Below, piece by piece: positions 1 to 6,725 of a DNA stretch of 25,050 nt. Position 1 is the stretch's first letter; each line of letters starts with the position of its first letter. The translations under genes and the position numbers were made by a program. The stretch covers positions 1 through 25,050 of IMG/VR virus record IMGVR_UViG_3300020220_000304; one strand, written 5' to 3'. The notes beneath the pieces are model-generated. The model made no database searches, was not told where the DNA came from, and was given only the letters and a program-made list of their open reading frames with translations. This DNA is from a virus.

Positions 1-46
1 GAATCATAGCGGTTTCTTTCGCAACAAATGATGGGAGTTCTTTCAT
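1..46 (-). CDS. Start of a protein gene running off the left edge
   Basis: On the minus strand an ATG at 46-44 opens a frame reading MKELPSFVAKETAMI before it leaves the window. A GGAAAGGA ribosome site lies just upstream (about 52-60) and a sigma70-like promoter stands at 118-145, so this is very likely a true gene start. Too little is visible to name a function. Confidence 0.6.
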   Translation of the reverse strand, partial: MKELPSFVAKETAMI

Positions 47-117
47 ATTTTTTCCTTTCCAAAGATTATTTCTGGGATAATCCCAACACAACCATGATTA
101 TAGTGGTTGATAAGTCA

Positions 118-145
118 ATTATACCATAAATTCAATGTGAATCAA
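118..145 (-). promoter_or_regulatory. sigma70-like promoter for the leftward gene
   Basis: On the minus strand TTGATT (145-140) and TATAAT (123-118) are spaced by 16 bases, and TGG before TATAAT forms an extended -10. It drives the partial gene starting at 46 and is divergent from the gene at 231. Confidence 0.6.
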
Positions 146-178
146 AAAATTTTTTAGATTCAGGAAGATAATCTTTTG

Positions 179-187
179 TGGTATTAT
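179..187 (+). promoter_or_regulatory. Putative extended -10 promoter for the gene at 231
   Basis: TGG-TATTAT about 45 bases before the ATG at 231. No convincing -35 is seen, so this is a weak call. Confidence 0.35.
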
Positions 188-230
188 AAGTAATAAATAC
201 ATAGAACATATAGAAAAAGGTATATGAACC

Positions 231-536
231 ATGCTAGACGGTGAAGAATATTTTACGTGTGATTGCTCACACTTTAATCATACTCTAAGATTTGTCTTGG
301 ATCTTGATGAGTCTAGTATTAGACCTATTCCTTCGATTTATGTTGAAATAGGTCTTAACCATTATTTACCATGGTACAAGAGATTACTCGTTGGTATTAA
401 ATATATTTTAGGTGGTCAATCTGGTGCAGCTTATGATTGCTGGATGATTAATACGAAAAGTGATGATCCAGACAAAATGATTGTCATGCTAAAAAAATTG
501 AAAGAACGATTGAAAAATTTGGAAATTATGGTATAA
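231..536 (+). CDS. Small phage protein of unknown function (101 aa)
   Basis: A 101-residue protein beginning MLDGEEYFTCDCSHFNHTLR. The N-terminal CDC plus a nearby His, then a central hydrophobic/aromatic stretch (WYKRLLVGIKYILGG, about residues 47-61) and a Lys/Leu-rich helical tail are the visible features. The layout resembles small hypothetical proteins I recall from T4-like and marine phages, where a CxC...H N-terminus precedes a 'KR..xxIKYxxG' segment, but I cannot assign a function. An AAAAAGG site lies about 10 bases before the ATG. The -10 of the next promoter overlaps its stop codon. Confidence 0.7.
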   Translation: MLDGEEYFTCDCSHFNHTLRFVLDLDESSIRPIPSIYVEIGLNHYLPWYKRLLVGIKYILGGQSGAAYDCWMINTKSDDPDKMIVMLKKLKERLKNLEIMV

Positions 537-537
537 T
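510..537 (+). promoter_or_regulatory. sigma70-like promoter for the lipoprotein gene
   Basis: TTGAAA (510-515), 16-base spacer, TATAAT (532-537) with TGG directly before it. The -10 overlaps the TAA stop of the preceding gene. Confidence 0.6.
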
Positions 538-577
538 GGATAAAGTGTTAAAATTTTTTGGTAAAGGATAAACTAAT

Positions 578-778
578 GTGGTTTCGATCATTAAAGTTCT
601 TTTCATAAGCACAGTGTTGTTATTTTTGCCAGGATGTGTTGTATCTGTAGCCCCATATTATTCCACATATCCGGTATATCATGAGTATCGTGTAGTCGAT
701 CGGGTGTATTATCCGGAGTATCGAGTATTTCGACCATATCGGCACAGTTGGCGATCACATCATTATCACGGCTGGTAA
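578..778 (+). CDS. Small Tyr/His/Arg-rich lipoprotein (66 aa)
   Basis: A 66-residue protein with a hydrophobic N-terminal segment ending in a lipobox (FLPGC, Cys20 would be lipidated), so a membrane-anchored lipoprotein with a mature part of about 47 residues. The mature part is very rich in Tyr, Arg, His and Val-Pro and ends in HHYHGW. The start is GTG (578): an overlapping ATG at 576 gives only a 10-codon dead end, and AAAGGA at 562-567 is well placed for the GTG. Small phage lipoproteins can be outer-membrane spanins (Rz1 type), but no i-spanin partner is visible next to it and the Tyr/His richness is not typical of Rz1, so the role is open. Confidence 0.7.
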   Translation: MVSIIKVLFISTVLLFLPGCVVSVAPYYSTYPVYHEYRVVDRVYYPEYRVFRPYRHSWRSHHYHGW

Positions 779-796
779 ATAAAATTTTAAAAAATG

Positions 797-802
797 TATA
801 AT
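797..802 (+). promoter_or_regulatory. Putative -10 element
   Basis: TATAAT 30 bases before the ATG at 832, after an A/T-rich run; no good -35. Confidence 0.35.
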
Positions 803-831
803 AATGAATATAGGAGTTGGAGATAAAAACA

Positions 832-972
832 ATGAACGAAAACATATCAGGAATTGAAAAATTCAAAAATAGTATAACCGCTTTTGTGATGGAACAATAC
901 AGCAGATTCGGTTATCACCAAATTGAATTTCTAATTATTTTTGTTGTCGTCGTTTTTATTAGTATTCTATAA
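832..972 (+). CDS. 46-aa single-pass membrane peptide
   Basis: An ATG at 832 opens a 46-residue frame, preceded by GGAG sites at 813-822. Residues 1-29 are polar (MNENISGIEKFKNSITAF...) and about residues 30-46 form one hydrophobic segment (FLIIFVVVVFISIL) that ends the protein, so it should be a C-tail-anchored inner-membrane peptide. It follows the lipoprotein gene at a 53-base distance. No family is recognised; a role in lysis or envelope change is possible but unsupported. Confidence 0.6.
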   Translation: MNENISGIEKFKNSITAFVMEQYSRFGYHQIEFLIIFVVVVFISIL

Positions 973-1034
973 AAGAATTATTGTAAAATTAACTCACAGT
1001 ATTAACCCTTAAAAATAGAGAGAAGGAAAACAAC

Positions 1035-1268
1035 ATGAATATCAATACTATCCGCATCGATGACAAGCATTACAATGCCGACAATTTGACTGATGCCGCT
1101 AAGGCTATTTTGAGTGATCTTCAGAAGGTTGAAGGCCGTATGAATCAGCTTTCTTTGGACATCAGCATTATGAATTTGGCAAAGCAGACTTTGGTTGGCA
1201 AATTGGTTGAAGAGACTGCAAATCTTGAGGAAGTTGAAGCTCCTGTGGCTACTGAAGCAACTGCGTAA
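1035..1268 (+). CDS. Small helical phage protein, DUF6447-like (77 aa)
   Basis: A 77-residue protein that starts with a short strand-like stretch (INTIRIDDKHYNADNL), followed by a predicted long helix (about residues 20-62, with heptad-like Leu/Ile) and an acidic Glu/Val/Ala/Thr tail. 'IRIDDKxYxADNLTDxAK' at the front resembles the small phage family DUF6447, from memory, function unknown. AGAGAAGGA gives a good ribosome site. Codon use (AAG, GCC, TTG) is like that of the Ro60 and RNA ligase genes and unlike the A-rich gene that follows, suggesting strong expression. Confidence 0.7.
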   Translation: MNINTIRIDDKHYNADNLTDAAKAILSDLQKVEGRMNQLSLDISIMNLAKQTLVGKLVEETANLEEVEAPVATEATA

Positions 1269-1305
1269 AAATAAGGTTTATTCCTTGATTGACAACAATT
1301 TATTG

Positions 1306-1341
1306 TACTTGAGAAGAAAATTATATTTGTCTACTCAAGTA
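1306..1341. repeat. Inverted repeat abutting a late-type promoter
   Basis: TACTTGAG (1306-1313) and CTCAAGTA (1334-1341) are an exact 8-base inverted repeat with a 20-base spacer. The right arm shares its last two bases with TATAAATA at 1340-1347. It could be an operator, or a hairpin in transcripts arriving from upstream. Confidence 0.5.
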
Positions 1342-1347
1342 TAAATA
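1340..1347 (+). promoter_or_regulatory. T4-late-type promoter octamer
   Basis: TATAAATA, the T4 late-promoter core, 33 bases before the ATG at 1381. Single octamers are expected by chance in DNA this A/T-rich, so the support comes from position and from the similar sites elsewhere. Confidence 0.45.
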
Positions 1348-1380
1348 AATTAAAATTGCTTTTGACGAGGATATAATATT

Positions 1381-1650
1381 ATGATCAGGGGAAAAAATAT
1401 ACTACCAAAGCCACAAATTGATCAATCTAGTAGAGAAAGAGTTGCTGCGTTTTTTGGTCTAAAGCCTAGTGAAGTATCTGTTCAACCACAGGCAGATACA
1501 TTCAGTATTTTTATTGCTGATAATGCTGAAGCACAAGAAAAATACAAAACTATTGCTCCATGGGGAAATGATGTCACACATAGAGGAGCATACAATTTTA
1601 GAGATACTCTGCTTGTAATGTGGAACGGAAGAAAAATTCAACCAGTGTAA
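1381..1650 (+). CDS. Unknown phage protein (89 aa)
   Basis: An 89-residue soluble protein (MIRGKNILPKPQIDQSSRER...). GAGGAT lies 8-13 bases before the ATG. No transmembrane segment, Cys cluster or known motif is seen; a helical N-terminal half with 'AAFFGLKPSEVSV' is followed by a mixed C-terminal half. It is a single-gene unit: late-type promoter in front, strong terminator (1684-1717) behind. Confidence 0.65.
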   Translation: MIRGKNILPKPQIDQSSRERVAAFFGLKPSEVSVQPQADTFSIFIADNAEAQEKYKTIAPWGNDVTHRGAYNFRDTLLVMWNGRKIQPV

Positions 1651-1683
1651 TAAATTTTCATTTGGTAAATGTTTTTGGTTGTT

Positions 1684-1717
1684 AATCCCTGATTTACCCG
1701 AATCAGGGATTTTTTTA
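1684..1717 (+). terminator. Intrinsic terminator
   Basis: AATCCCTGATT / AATCAGGGATT, an 11-base-pair stem with a 6-base loop, followed by a run of seven or more T. Confidence 0.85.
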
Positions 1718-1815
1718 TTTTTAGAACAGATTTTTTGAAAAATTATTTTTGTTTTGATTTTGAAAAAATGTAGAATTAATAAAGAGAAAACATTTTATTT
1801 AATGGGATAATAAAA

Positions 1816-2739
1816 ATGGCAGATAAAAAAGTTAGAGTTCAGATATGGACAGACATTTATTACGCAAAGTTTATTGGAATCTGGCGTCCTGAAGAAGAAT
1901 CACCACCAGATCTAAATGATCCAAGACCTTCACAAGAACAAAATATTCCATATTTGTTTGTTTTGACAACAATGTATAAACCTAGAGACGAAGTAATTGG
2001 TCATAGTCCTATTGCTCCATCTCAACATCCGATGCATCCTTCCATCTTGAAAAAAAATATGCGTTGTATGGCTTACATATTTGCTAATGAATATGGTATT
2101 TTTAAGCCACCAACAAAAGCACATGCAACGGTTTGGCTTGCTAAACAAACTGTTGGATATGAAAAAGTTAAAGAATATGATATGATTGTTAGGCCTGCTG
2201 CCGGTGCAATGACATTAAAGGATTTAAGAGATCATCTAAACAGATATGATGATAAGTGGTTATCAGAACATTTTGCAATGATTACTGCGGAACATCCAGA
2301 TGATTCACATTCCAGATTTACAACTCATTTTGATGAATATGCTTATGATCCTAATATAACTGAAATTGATACAGAAAATGGAGCACCTGGAGGAGAAGAA
2401 ATCTTGCCAGAAGAAGATCCAATTCTTCAATACCTCACAATTACTAAAGTTATGCCGATATACAATATAGCAGATCCATACATTAACAAGTTTTCCGTAA
2501 CACCCGACACGGTTGATGAGAGTTTACCTCCTGGTACTGGAAATGCTCCATTGTCGCAAGGAGAAACAGGAAAATCAGAGAATGCAATTGCCACTAATGA
2601 TGCTGAACTAGCACTCCTCAAGAAGCATGATGAAATGATGGAAGTTATGGAAGTTAAAAGAACATTAACAAAAGAAGAAGTCCAAGCAGAATTGATTAAA
2701 GACCTCAGAAAAAAAGCTGGTGAACCTCTTGGTGTATAA
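1816..2739 (+). CDS. Unknown phage protein with acidic linker and helical tail (307 aa)
   Basis: A 307-residue soluble protein. Residues about 1-180 look like a folded domain rich in aromatic residues, Pro and His (for example the HPMHPSILKKNMRCMAYIF region). About 180-205 is an acidic linker (TEIDTENGAPGGEEILPEEDP), 206-260 a mixed region and 265-305 a charged helix likely to be a coiled coil. I recognise no family. The ribosome site is weak (GGGAT at 1803-1807). No clear promoter is seen; AATTAATAAAG at about 1775 is only loosely similar to the late octamer. A virion or morphogenesis role is possible but not shown. Confidence 0.65.
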   Translation: MADKKVRVQIWTDIYYAKFIGIWRPEEESPPDLNDPRPSQEQNIPYLFVLTTMYKPRDEVIGHSPIAPSQHPMHPSILKKNMRCMAYIFANEYGIFKPPTKAHATVWLAKQTVGYEKVKEYDMIVRPAAGAMTLKDLRDHLNRYDDKWLSEHFAMITAEHPDDSHSRFTTHFDEYAYDPNITEIDTENGAPGGEEILPEEDPILQYLTITKVMPIYNIADPYINKFSVTPDTVDESLPPGTGNAPLSQGETGKSENAIATNDAELALLKKHDEMMEVMEVKRTLTKEEVQAELIKDLRKKAGEPLGV

Positions 2740-2756
2740 GATATAAAAACCTCTCA

Positions 2757-2783
2757 TAGTGTGGTTATTTTTTAACCACACTA
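2757..2783. terminator. Stem-loop after the 1816 gene, no U-tract
   Basis: TAGTGTGGTTA / TAACCACACTA, a perfect 11-base-pair stem with a five-T loop. No T-run follows on + and none is seen on -, so it may protect the mRNA 3' end or pause polymerase rather than be a full terminator. Confidence 0.5.
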
Positions 2784-2810
2784 CCAAATACTTAATTCAT
2801 AATAATTTTT

Positions 2811-2840
2811 TTGACATTTTTTCGTAAATTTTGGTATAAT
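2811..2840 (+). promoter_or_regulatory. Strong sigma70-like promoter for the RNA ligase operon
   Basis: A consensus TTGACA (2811-2816), an 18-base spacer and TATAAT (2835-2840), with TGG forming an extended -10. It is the best promoter match in the window and lies 37 bases before the gene at 2878. Confidence 0.8.
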
Positions 2841-2877
2841 GATTGTAGGATAAACAGTTGTACCGGAGTGAAAGATC

Positions 2878-3183
2878 ATGCAATTAACTTATGATGAAGT
2901 AAGAGAAATTTGTAACACTGTTGAGTGTTTCAAGATGAAGACTCAAGTTATCGGAAATTCTACCATTGCCCAATGCACGTACTTTTTGGCTTCTGCCGGT
3001 GATTTTTTCCCTGACATGATTGAACTCGAAAAGGATGGTGAAACCATCATCATTTACGGTGAAACTGTCATCAATGGAAAAAAGGCCGCAGATATGACAG
3101 ACACCGAACTCGAAGCTTTGGGTTTTGATTTTCTGTCGAAGTTTGCGTTTGGTCTAAAGATTGAAGAGGAAACCGAACAATGA
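2878..3183 (+). CDS. Unknown protein translationally coupled to the RNA ligase (101 aa)
   Basis: A 101-residue acidic protein beginning MQLTYDEVREICNTVE, with CGGAG placed 9 bases before the ATG. The stop overlaps the start of the RNA ligase piece (ATGA at 3180-3183), so the two should be made together. Its segment ASAGDFFPD vaguely recalls the 'ASYSDWLLPD' stretch of the T4 Rnl1 N-terminus that the downstream gene lacks, but the rest does not fit, and I treat it as a separate unknown protein. Codon use is the G/C-richer class shared with the ligase. Confidence 0.7.
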   Translation: MQLTYDEVREICNTVECFKMKTQVIGNSTIAQCTYFLASAGDFFPDMIELEKDGETIIIYGETVINGKKAADMTDTELEALGFDFLSKFAFGLKIEEETEQ

Positions 3184-4022
3184 ACATTACTCGCCGAAAG
3201 GGCAATCTTTGTGAGCTGAGAGGCATCATGTTCATCCGTGAGGGTGATGGAGCATGGAAGCGTCATCTTTTCTTGGATAAGTTCTTTAATGTAAATCAGA
3301 CAGCCGGAAGTGATGTCACTTGGATGCAATTGACGATCAATGGCGCAACTCAAAAGATCAACATCAATCAGTTGTACGCTGATGCTGATGAGAAGTTGTA
3401 CCGCGCCATCGATTTGAAGCTTGGTCAGACTGTTGGCTTATATGATCGTGGAACGGAAGAGACTGGCACGATGTTTACCATCAAGTCACTGCAAAAGGAA
3501 ATTCTGCCTACTGACGTAAAGGAGAATTCCTGGATGTACGATGATTTGAAGGATTTGGAAGTTGAGCGTGTTGCCAATAAGGAAGACGGATCAGCTATTC
3601 GGTTTTTTATTCTGAACGGTGAACTGCGAGCAAAGACGAAGTTTTCTTTGGAGGCTGAGCAGGCTGAAATTGCGATGAAGGTTGTGGAAAATGATGCTCG
3701 TCTAAAAGCCTTTATTCTAAAGACATTAGAGAAGGGTTTAGCGGCGTTGTTTGAAATTGTATCACCGTTGAACAAAATCGTTCTTTCTTACCAAGAAACT
3801 TCACTGCGTCTGTTGCAGTTGCGTGTTGAAGCAACGGGTGAGTACCTGAACATTTACGACAACGAGCTTGTCAAGGAGTTCAGAGTTTTGACGACTGCAC
3901 AAGAGAATCTGGCAGAAATCAGAGCGATTGCTGACAAGTTTGACAATGCTGATGAACTCCGAGCAATACTTGGTGATTTAAAATTCAATTCTTTGGAAGA
4001 ATTCTTGAATTACCTAAAATAA
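3180..4022 (+). CDS. rnlA: RNA ligase 1 (T4 Rnl1 type), N-terminal piece
   Basis: This 280-residue protein is the nucleotidyl-accepting part of an ATP-dependent RNA ligase of the T4 Rnl1 family, which seals 3'-OH/5'-phosphate breaks such as cut tRNA anticodon loops. Visible landmarks: RGIMF...KFFNVN (residues 14-39, matching the T4 region before motif I), motif I KEDGS with nucleotidyl Lys134, motif Ia around RAKTKFSLEAEQA, motif III ALFEIVSP and motif IIIa LLQLRVEATGEYL. It stops after ...LEEFLNYLK, before motifs IV and V, which lie on the separate gene at 4968. Compared with T4 Rnl1 about 50 N-terminal residues are missing and about 70 extra residues sit between KFFNVN and KEDG. The frame cannot extend upstream (in-frame TGA at 3162). 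A GIY-YIG endonuclease gene follows. Confidence 0.85.
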   Translation: MNITRRKGNLCELRGIMFIREGDGAWKRHLFLDKFFNVNQTAGSDVTWMQLTINGATQKININQLYADADEKLYRAIDLKLGQTVGLYDRGTEETGTMFTIKSLQKEILPTDVKENSWMYDDLKDLEVERVANKEDGSAIRFFILNGELRAKTKFSLEAEQAEIAMKVVENDARLKAFILKTLEKGLAALFEIVSPLNKIVLSYQETSLRLLQLRVEATGEYLNIYDNELVKEFRVLTTAQENLAEIRAIADKFDNADELRAILGDLKFNSLEEFLNYLK

Positions 4023-4067
4023 ACTTGCATTTTTATCCGTTAAATAGCCGTGCAAAGCAAATTTTAG

Positions 4068-4075
4068 TATAAATA
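4068..4075 (+). promoter_or_regulatory. T4-late-type promoter octamer before the endonuclease
   Basis: TATAAATA ending 21 bases before the ATG at 4097. T4 intron and free-standing endonuclease genes are often under late promoters, which suits this position. Confidence 0.5.
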
Positions 4076-4096
4076 AAGATAAACGGATATACTAAA

Positions 4097-4927
4097 ATGC
4101 TTTATCATTACACATACAAATTAACTATACTGACACCAATAGATGAAAGAAAATATTACATTGGTGTCAGAACTACATCTGTTAAACCTCAAGAAGATTC
4201 AAATTATATTAGTTCCTCTAAAACTATAAAAGCACTTATTAAAAAACATGGGAAAAATATTTTTAAAAAAGAAGTAATCAAGATATTCGATACTAGAAAA
4301 GAAGCATTAGAACACGAAATAGAATTACACAATATCTATAATGTTTCGTCAAACAATGAATTTTTTAATAGAGCTATTCAAACATCAACCGGATTTGATA
4401 CCACCGGGATACCTGTAAACCATAATGATGAAACTAAGAAAACTATTTCAAATAAGGCAAAACACCGATACGCAAATGGATTTAGAGTTGTGCCATCACA
4501 AGAACAATTAGAAAAAATGTCAATGTCATTAAAAAACTATTATAAAAATACTGATCATCACACAAAAGGAAAAACTTACGAAGAAATAATGGGTAAAGAA
4601 AAAGCAGAAGAATTAAGAAAAATTCGAACTGAAAATAATCCAATGAAAAACAAAGCATACCGAGAGAAAATAAGCTTGGCTCTCAAAGGTACGAAAAAAA
4701 CTGAAGAGACAAAAAAACAATTGTCAGAATTAATACCAATAACTAATGGGTTGAATAATAAAAGAATAAAACCAGATCTGCTTACAGAATATTTAGATAT
4801 TGGGTGGTGGAAGGGTTACACAAGAAAACCTGAAAAAACATATAAATGTGAACATTGTGATACCGAGACAAATAAAGGTAATTTGTTAAGATGGCATAAT
4901 TCAAATTGCAAATTTAAAAAAATGTGA
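4097..4927 (+). CDS. GIY-YIG homing endonuclease inside the RNA ligase locus
   Basis: A 276-residue Seg/I-TevI-like homing endonuclease. The N-terminal GIY-YIG domain is seen as YKLTI...KYYIGVRTT (about residues 7-28), followed by the helical part with KHGKNIFKKEVIKIFDTRKEALEHEIELH, whose Glu is the expected metal ligand. The middle carries NUMOD3-like DNA-binding repeats (NNPMKNKAYREKISLALKGTKKTEETK). The C-terminus has a zinc finger (CEHC...HNSNC, about residues 252-273) of the 'GNLLRWHNSNCK' kind found in phage homing endonucleases. It lies between the two pieces of the RNA ligase, is A-rich unlike either flank, has its own late-type promoter and no strong ribosome site, and contains the -35 of the next promoter in its last codons. 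Confidence 0.9.
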   Translation: MLYHYTYKLTILTPIDERKYYIGVRTTSVKPQEDSNYISSSKTIKALIKKHGKNIFKKEVIKIFDTRKEALEHEIELHNIYNVSSNNEFFNRAIQTSTGFDTTGIPVNHNDETKKTISNKAKHRYANGFRVVPSQEQLEKMSMSLKNYYKNTDHHTKGKTYEEIMGKEKAEELRKIRTENNPMKNKAYREKISLALKGTKKTEETKKQLSELIPITNGLNNKRIKPDLLTEYLDIGWWKGYTRKPEKTYKCEHCDTETNKGNLLRWHNSNCKFKKM

Positions 4928-4933
4928 TATAAT
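4906..4933 (+). promoter_or_regulatory. Promoter for the C-terminal RNA ligase piece
   Basis: TTGCAA (4906-4911), 16-base spacer, TGA-TATAAT (TATAAT 4928-4933). It lies in the last codons and stop of the endonuclease gene and gives the ligase C-piece independent expression. Confidence 0.7.
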
Positions 4934-4967
4934 ATCATAACGTACTCAACAGCACAGGAGTCAAATT

Positions 4968-5498
4968 ATGAATATTCTAGAACTCTTGATGATTTCTTCA
5001 GAACACATTGAAAATAAAGAAGGAGTTGTCATCACTTTTTCAAACGGGAAGATGGCAAAGCAAAAAACGGTTTGGTACGCAAAAATTCATGGTCTCTTGA
5101 CCGATGGGTTGAAGGAGCACAAGCTCATCGCCAAAGTATTGGGAGAGACGATTGACGATGTTTTGGCGTACATTCCTGTTGACGCTTACGAAGAGCGGTC
5201 ATTTATCAACGATTTGACCGAAGTTATCGTAGCGAATGTCAACAAGAGAGCAACCGAAGCGTTTGATTTCTTCAATGCCAACTACAACGGTGATCGAAAG
5301 ACTTTTGCTATCACGTATAACAAGCATACGTTGTTTCGGTTTGTGACTGTTTTGTTTCAGAACAATACTTATGAGGCAATGAAGGATCGGATTGTCAAGG
5401 ATGTTTTGTTTGAGACTCGTAGATTGGAGCGTGCTCGTACTTATCTGCGAGACCTTGGTTTTGAGCGTGAATTGAAGATGATCGAGGATGATGGTTAA
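4968..5498 (+). CDS. rnlA: RNA ligase 1 (T4 Rnl1 type), C-terminal piece
   Basis: A 176-residue protein equivalent to the second half of T4 Rnl1. Near the start ENKEGVVITFSNGKMAKQKTVWY lines up with T4 '[23 protein letters not shown]': motif IV EGVV (residues 18-21) and motif V with Lys31 and Lys33. The remaining residues form the mostly helical C-terminal domain that in T4 Rnl1 gives tRNA specificity. It has its own promoter (4906-4933), an AGGAG ribosome site and ATG, and a terminator, so it is a complete expression unit. Together with the 3180 gene it holds all nucleotidyltransferase motifs, so the two polypeptides probably assemble into an active enzyme. This is inferred by analogy with the split nrdA of phage Aeh1. 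Confidence 0.85.
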   Translation: MNILELLMISSEHIENKEGVVITFSNGKMAKQKTVWYAKIHGLLTDGLKEHKLIAKVLGETIDDVLAYIPVDAYEERSFINDLTEVIVANVNKRATEAFDFFNANYNGDRKTFAITYNKHTLFRFVTVLFQNNTYEAMKDRIVKDVLFETRRLERARTYLRDLGFERELKMIEDDG

Positions 5499-5500
5499 AA

Positions 5501-5526
5501 AAGGTTTGGGAGAAATCCCAAACCTT
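5501..5526 (+). terminator. Hairpin terminator with GAAA loop
   Basis: AAGGTTTGGGA-GAAA-TCCCAAACCTT: an 11-base-pair stem closed by a GAAA tetraloop, directly after the ligase C-piece. The following T content is low (CTAATAATTG). The same stem/GAAA design follows the Ro60 gene. Confidence 0.7.
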
Positions 5527-5583
5527 CTAATAATTGTAGAATATGACTAATAGTAAAAACTCTATGGTTAAGGAATGTAGTTA

Positions 5584-6633
5584 ATGAAATCGGTCACATA
5601 CAAAGATTCTGGGGTCGATATTGACGAAGGAAATAGACTTGTAAGAATTATCAAACAAAGTGTTAAATCAACTTTTAGACCAGAAGTAAAATCAGATATT
5701 GGAGGATTTGGAGCGTTATTCAAACCAGATTTATCAAAGTATTCAAATCCTGTATTTGTTTCTGGCACAGATGGTGTTGGAACAAAACTAAAGATTGCCA
5801 ACATAATGGATAAACACGATACAGTTGGTATTGATCTTGTTGCGATGACAGTAAATGATATTGTTGTTCAGGGTGCAGAACCATTGTTTTTCTTGGACTA
5901 TTTCGCAACTGGTAAATTGGATGCAGAAAAAGCAGCACAAATTATTGAAGGAATCGCAGAAGGATGCAAACAAGCCGGATGCGCATTGATTGGTGGTGAA
6001 ACAGCAGAAATGCCAGGCTTTTATCAAGCCGATGAGTATGATTTAGCTGGTTTTTGTGTTGGAATTGTTGATCAAGATAAAATTATCGATGGTTCGACCA
6101 TTAAAAAAGGCGATCAAATTATTGGATTAGGTTCAACTGGTCCACATTCCAATGGTTATTCACTAATCAGAAAATTGTTTTATGGTGAACCCGCAATAGA
6201 TTACAATAACGAATTTGCAGGAAAAACTATTGGCGAATGGGTTCTTGAACCAACCAGAATTTATGTTAAAACCATATTAACATTGATCAAAAAATTCAAT
6301 ATTAAGGGAATAGTACATATTACTGGTGGTGGTTTTCAAGAAAATATTCCGAGAATCATTCCAAGTAATTTGGGTGCTACTATTGATGTTTCAACATGGG
6401 TAAGACAAGAAATTTTCAGTTTTATTCAGGCATTAGGAAATATTACTGATTATGAGATGTTTAGAACATTTAATTGTGGAATTGGCATGATTTTGATTGT
6501 TGATAAGAACGATTGCACCGATGTCATCAATAAGGCAATTAAATTGGGCGAAAAGGCATTTCATATCGGAGAAGTAAACGATACATCTCCGAATTCCGTT
6601 ACTTTTATCAACGCTGAAAAAATAATTTCTTAG
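5584..6633 (+). CDS. purM: Phosphoribosylformylglycinamidine cyclo-ligase (AIR synthetase)
   Basis: PurM closes the imidazole ring in purine synthesis (FGAM + ATP to AIR). The 349 residues match the usual length of about 345 and all family landmarks are present in order: YKDSGVDIDEGN (6-17), VSGTDGVGTKLKIA (about 59-72), MTVNDIVVQGAEPLFFLDYFATG, the ATP-site GCALIGGETAEMPGFY, HSNGYSLIRK, ITGGGFQENIPRI and FRTFNCGIGM. Nothing suggests decay. AAGGA lies 9 bases before the ATG. It stops at TAG (6631-6633); reading on would run into the tmRNA promoter, so TAG is a real stop here, which matters for judging the TAG in the tail fibre gene. It is a plausible auxiliary metabolic gene raising the purine supply. 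Confidence 0.95.
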   Translation: MKSVTYKDSGVDIDEGNRLVRIIKQSVKSTFRPEVKSDIGGFGALFKPDLSKYSNPVFVSGTDGVGTKLKIANIMDKHDTVGIDLVAMTVNDIVVQGAEPLFFLDYFATGKLDAEKAAQIIEGIAEGCKQAGCALIGGETAEMPGFYQADEYDLAGFCVGIVDQDKIIDGSTIKKGDQIIGLGSTGPHSNGYSLIRKLFYGEPAIDYNNEFAGKTIGEWVLEPTRIYVKTILTLIKKFNIKGIVHITGGGFQENIPRIIPSNLGATIDVSTWVRQEIFSFIQALGNITDYEMFRTFNCGIGMILIVDKNDCTDVINKAIKLGEKAFHIGEVNDTSPNSVTFINAEKIIS

Positions 6634-6646
6634 CTTGATAAAAAAA

Positions 6647-6674
6647 TTCAAAAATGGATTATTTTTTGTATAAT
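6647..6674 (+). promoter_or_regulatory. Promoter of the tmRNA gene
   Basis: TATAAT (6669-6674) with TTTTTTG before it and a weak TTCAAA (6647-6652) at 16 bases. Transcription would start near 6681, leaving a leader of about 45 bases with possible internal pairing (GGAAAT 6692-6697 region with ATTTCC near 6712), to be removed by RNase P. Confidence 0.55.
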
Positions 6675-6725
6675 TGTATATATAGAAGAGAGGAAATGGT
6701 TTCTCTCAACTATTTCCTTCAATAT

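Noticed and set aside
4023-4967. Group I or II intron in the RNA ligase gene
   Set aside because: The upstream piece has its own stop, the downstream piece its own promoter, ribosome site and ATG, and the short flanks of the endonuclease (about 74 and 40 bases) are too small for an intron core.
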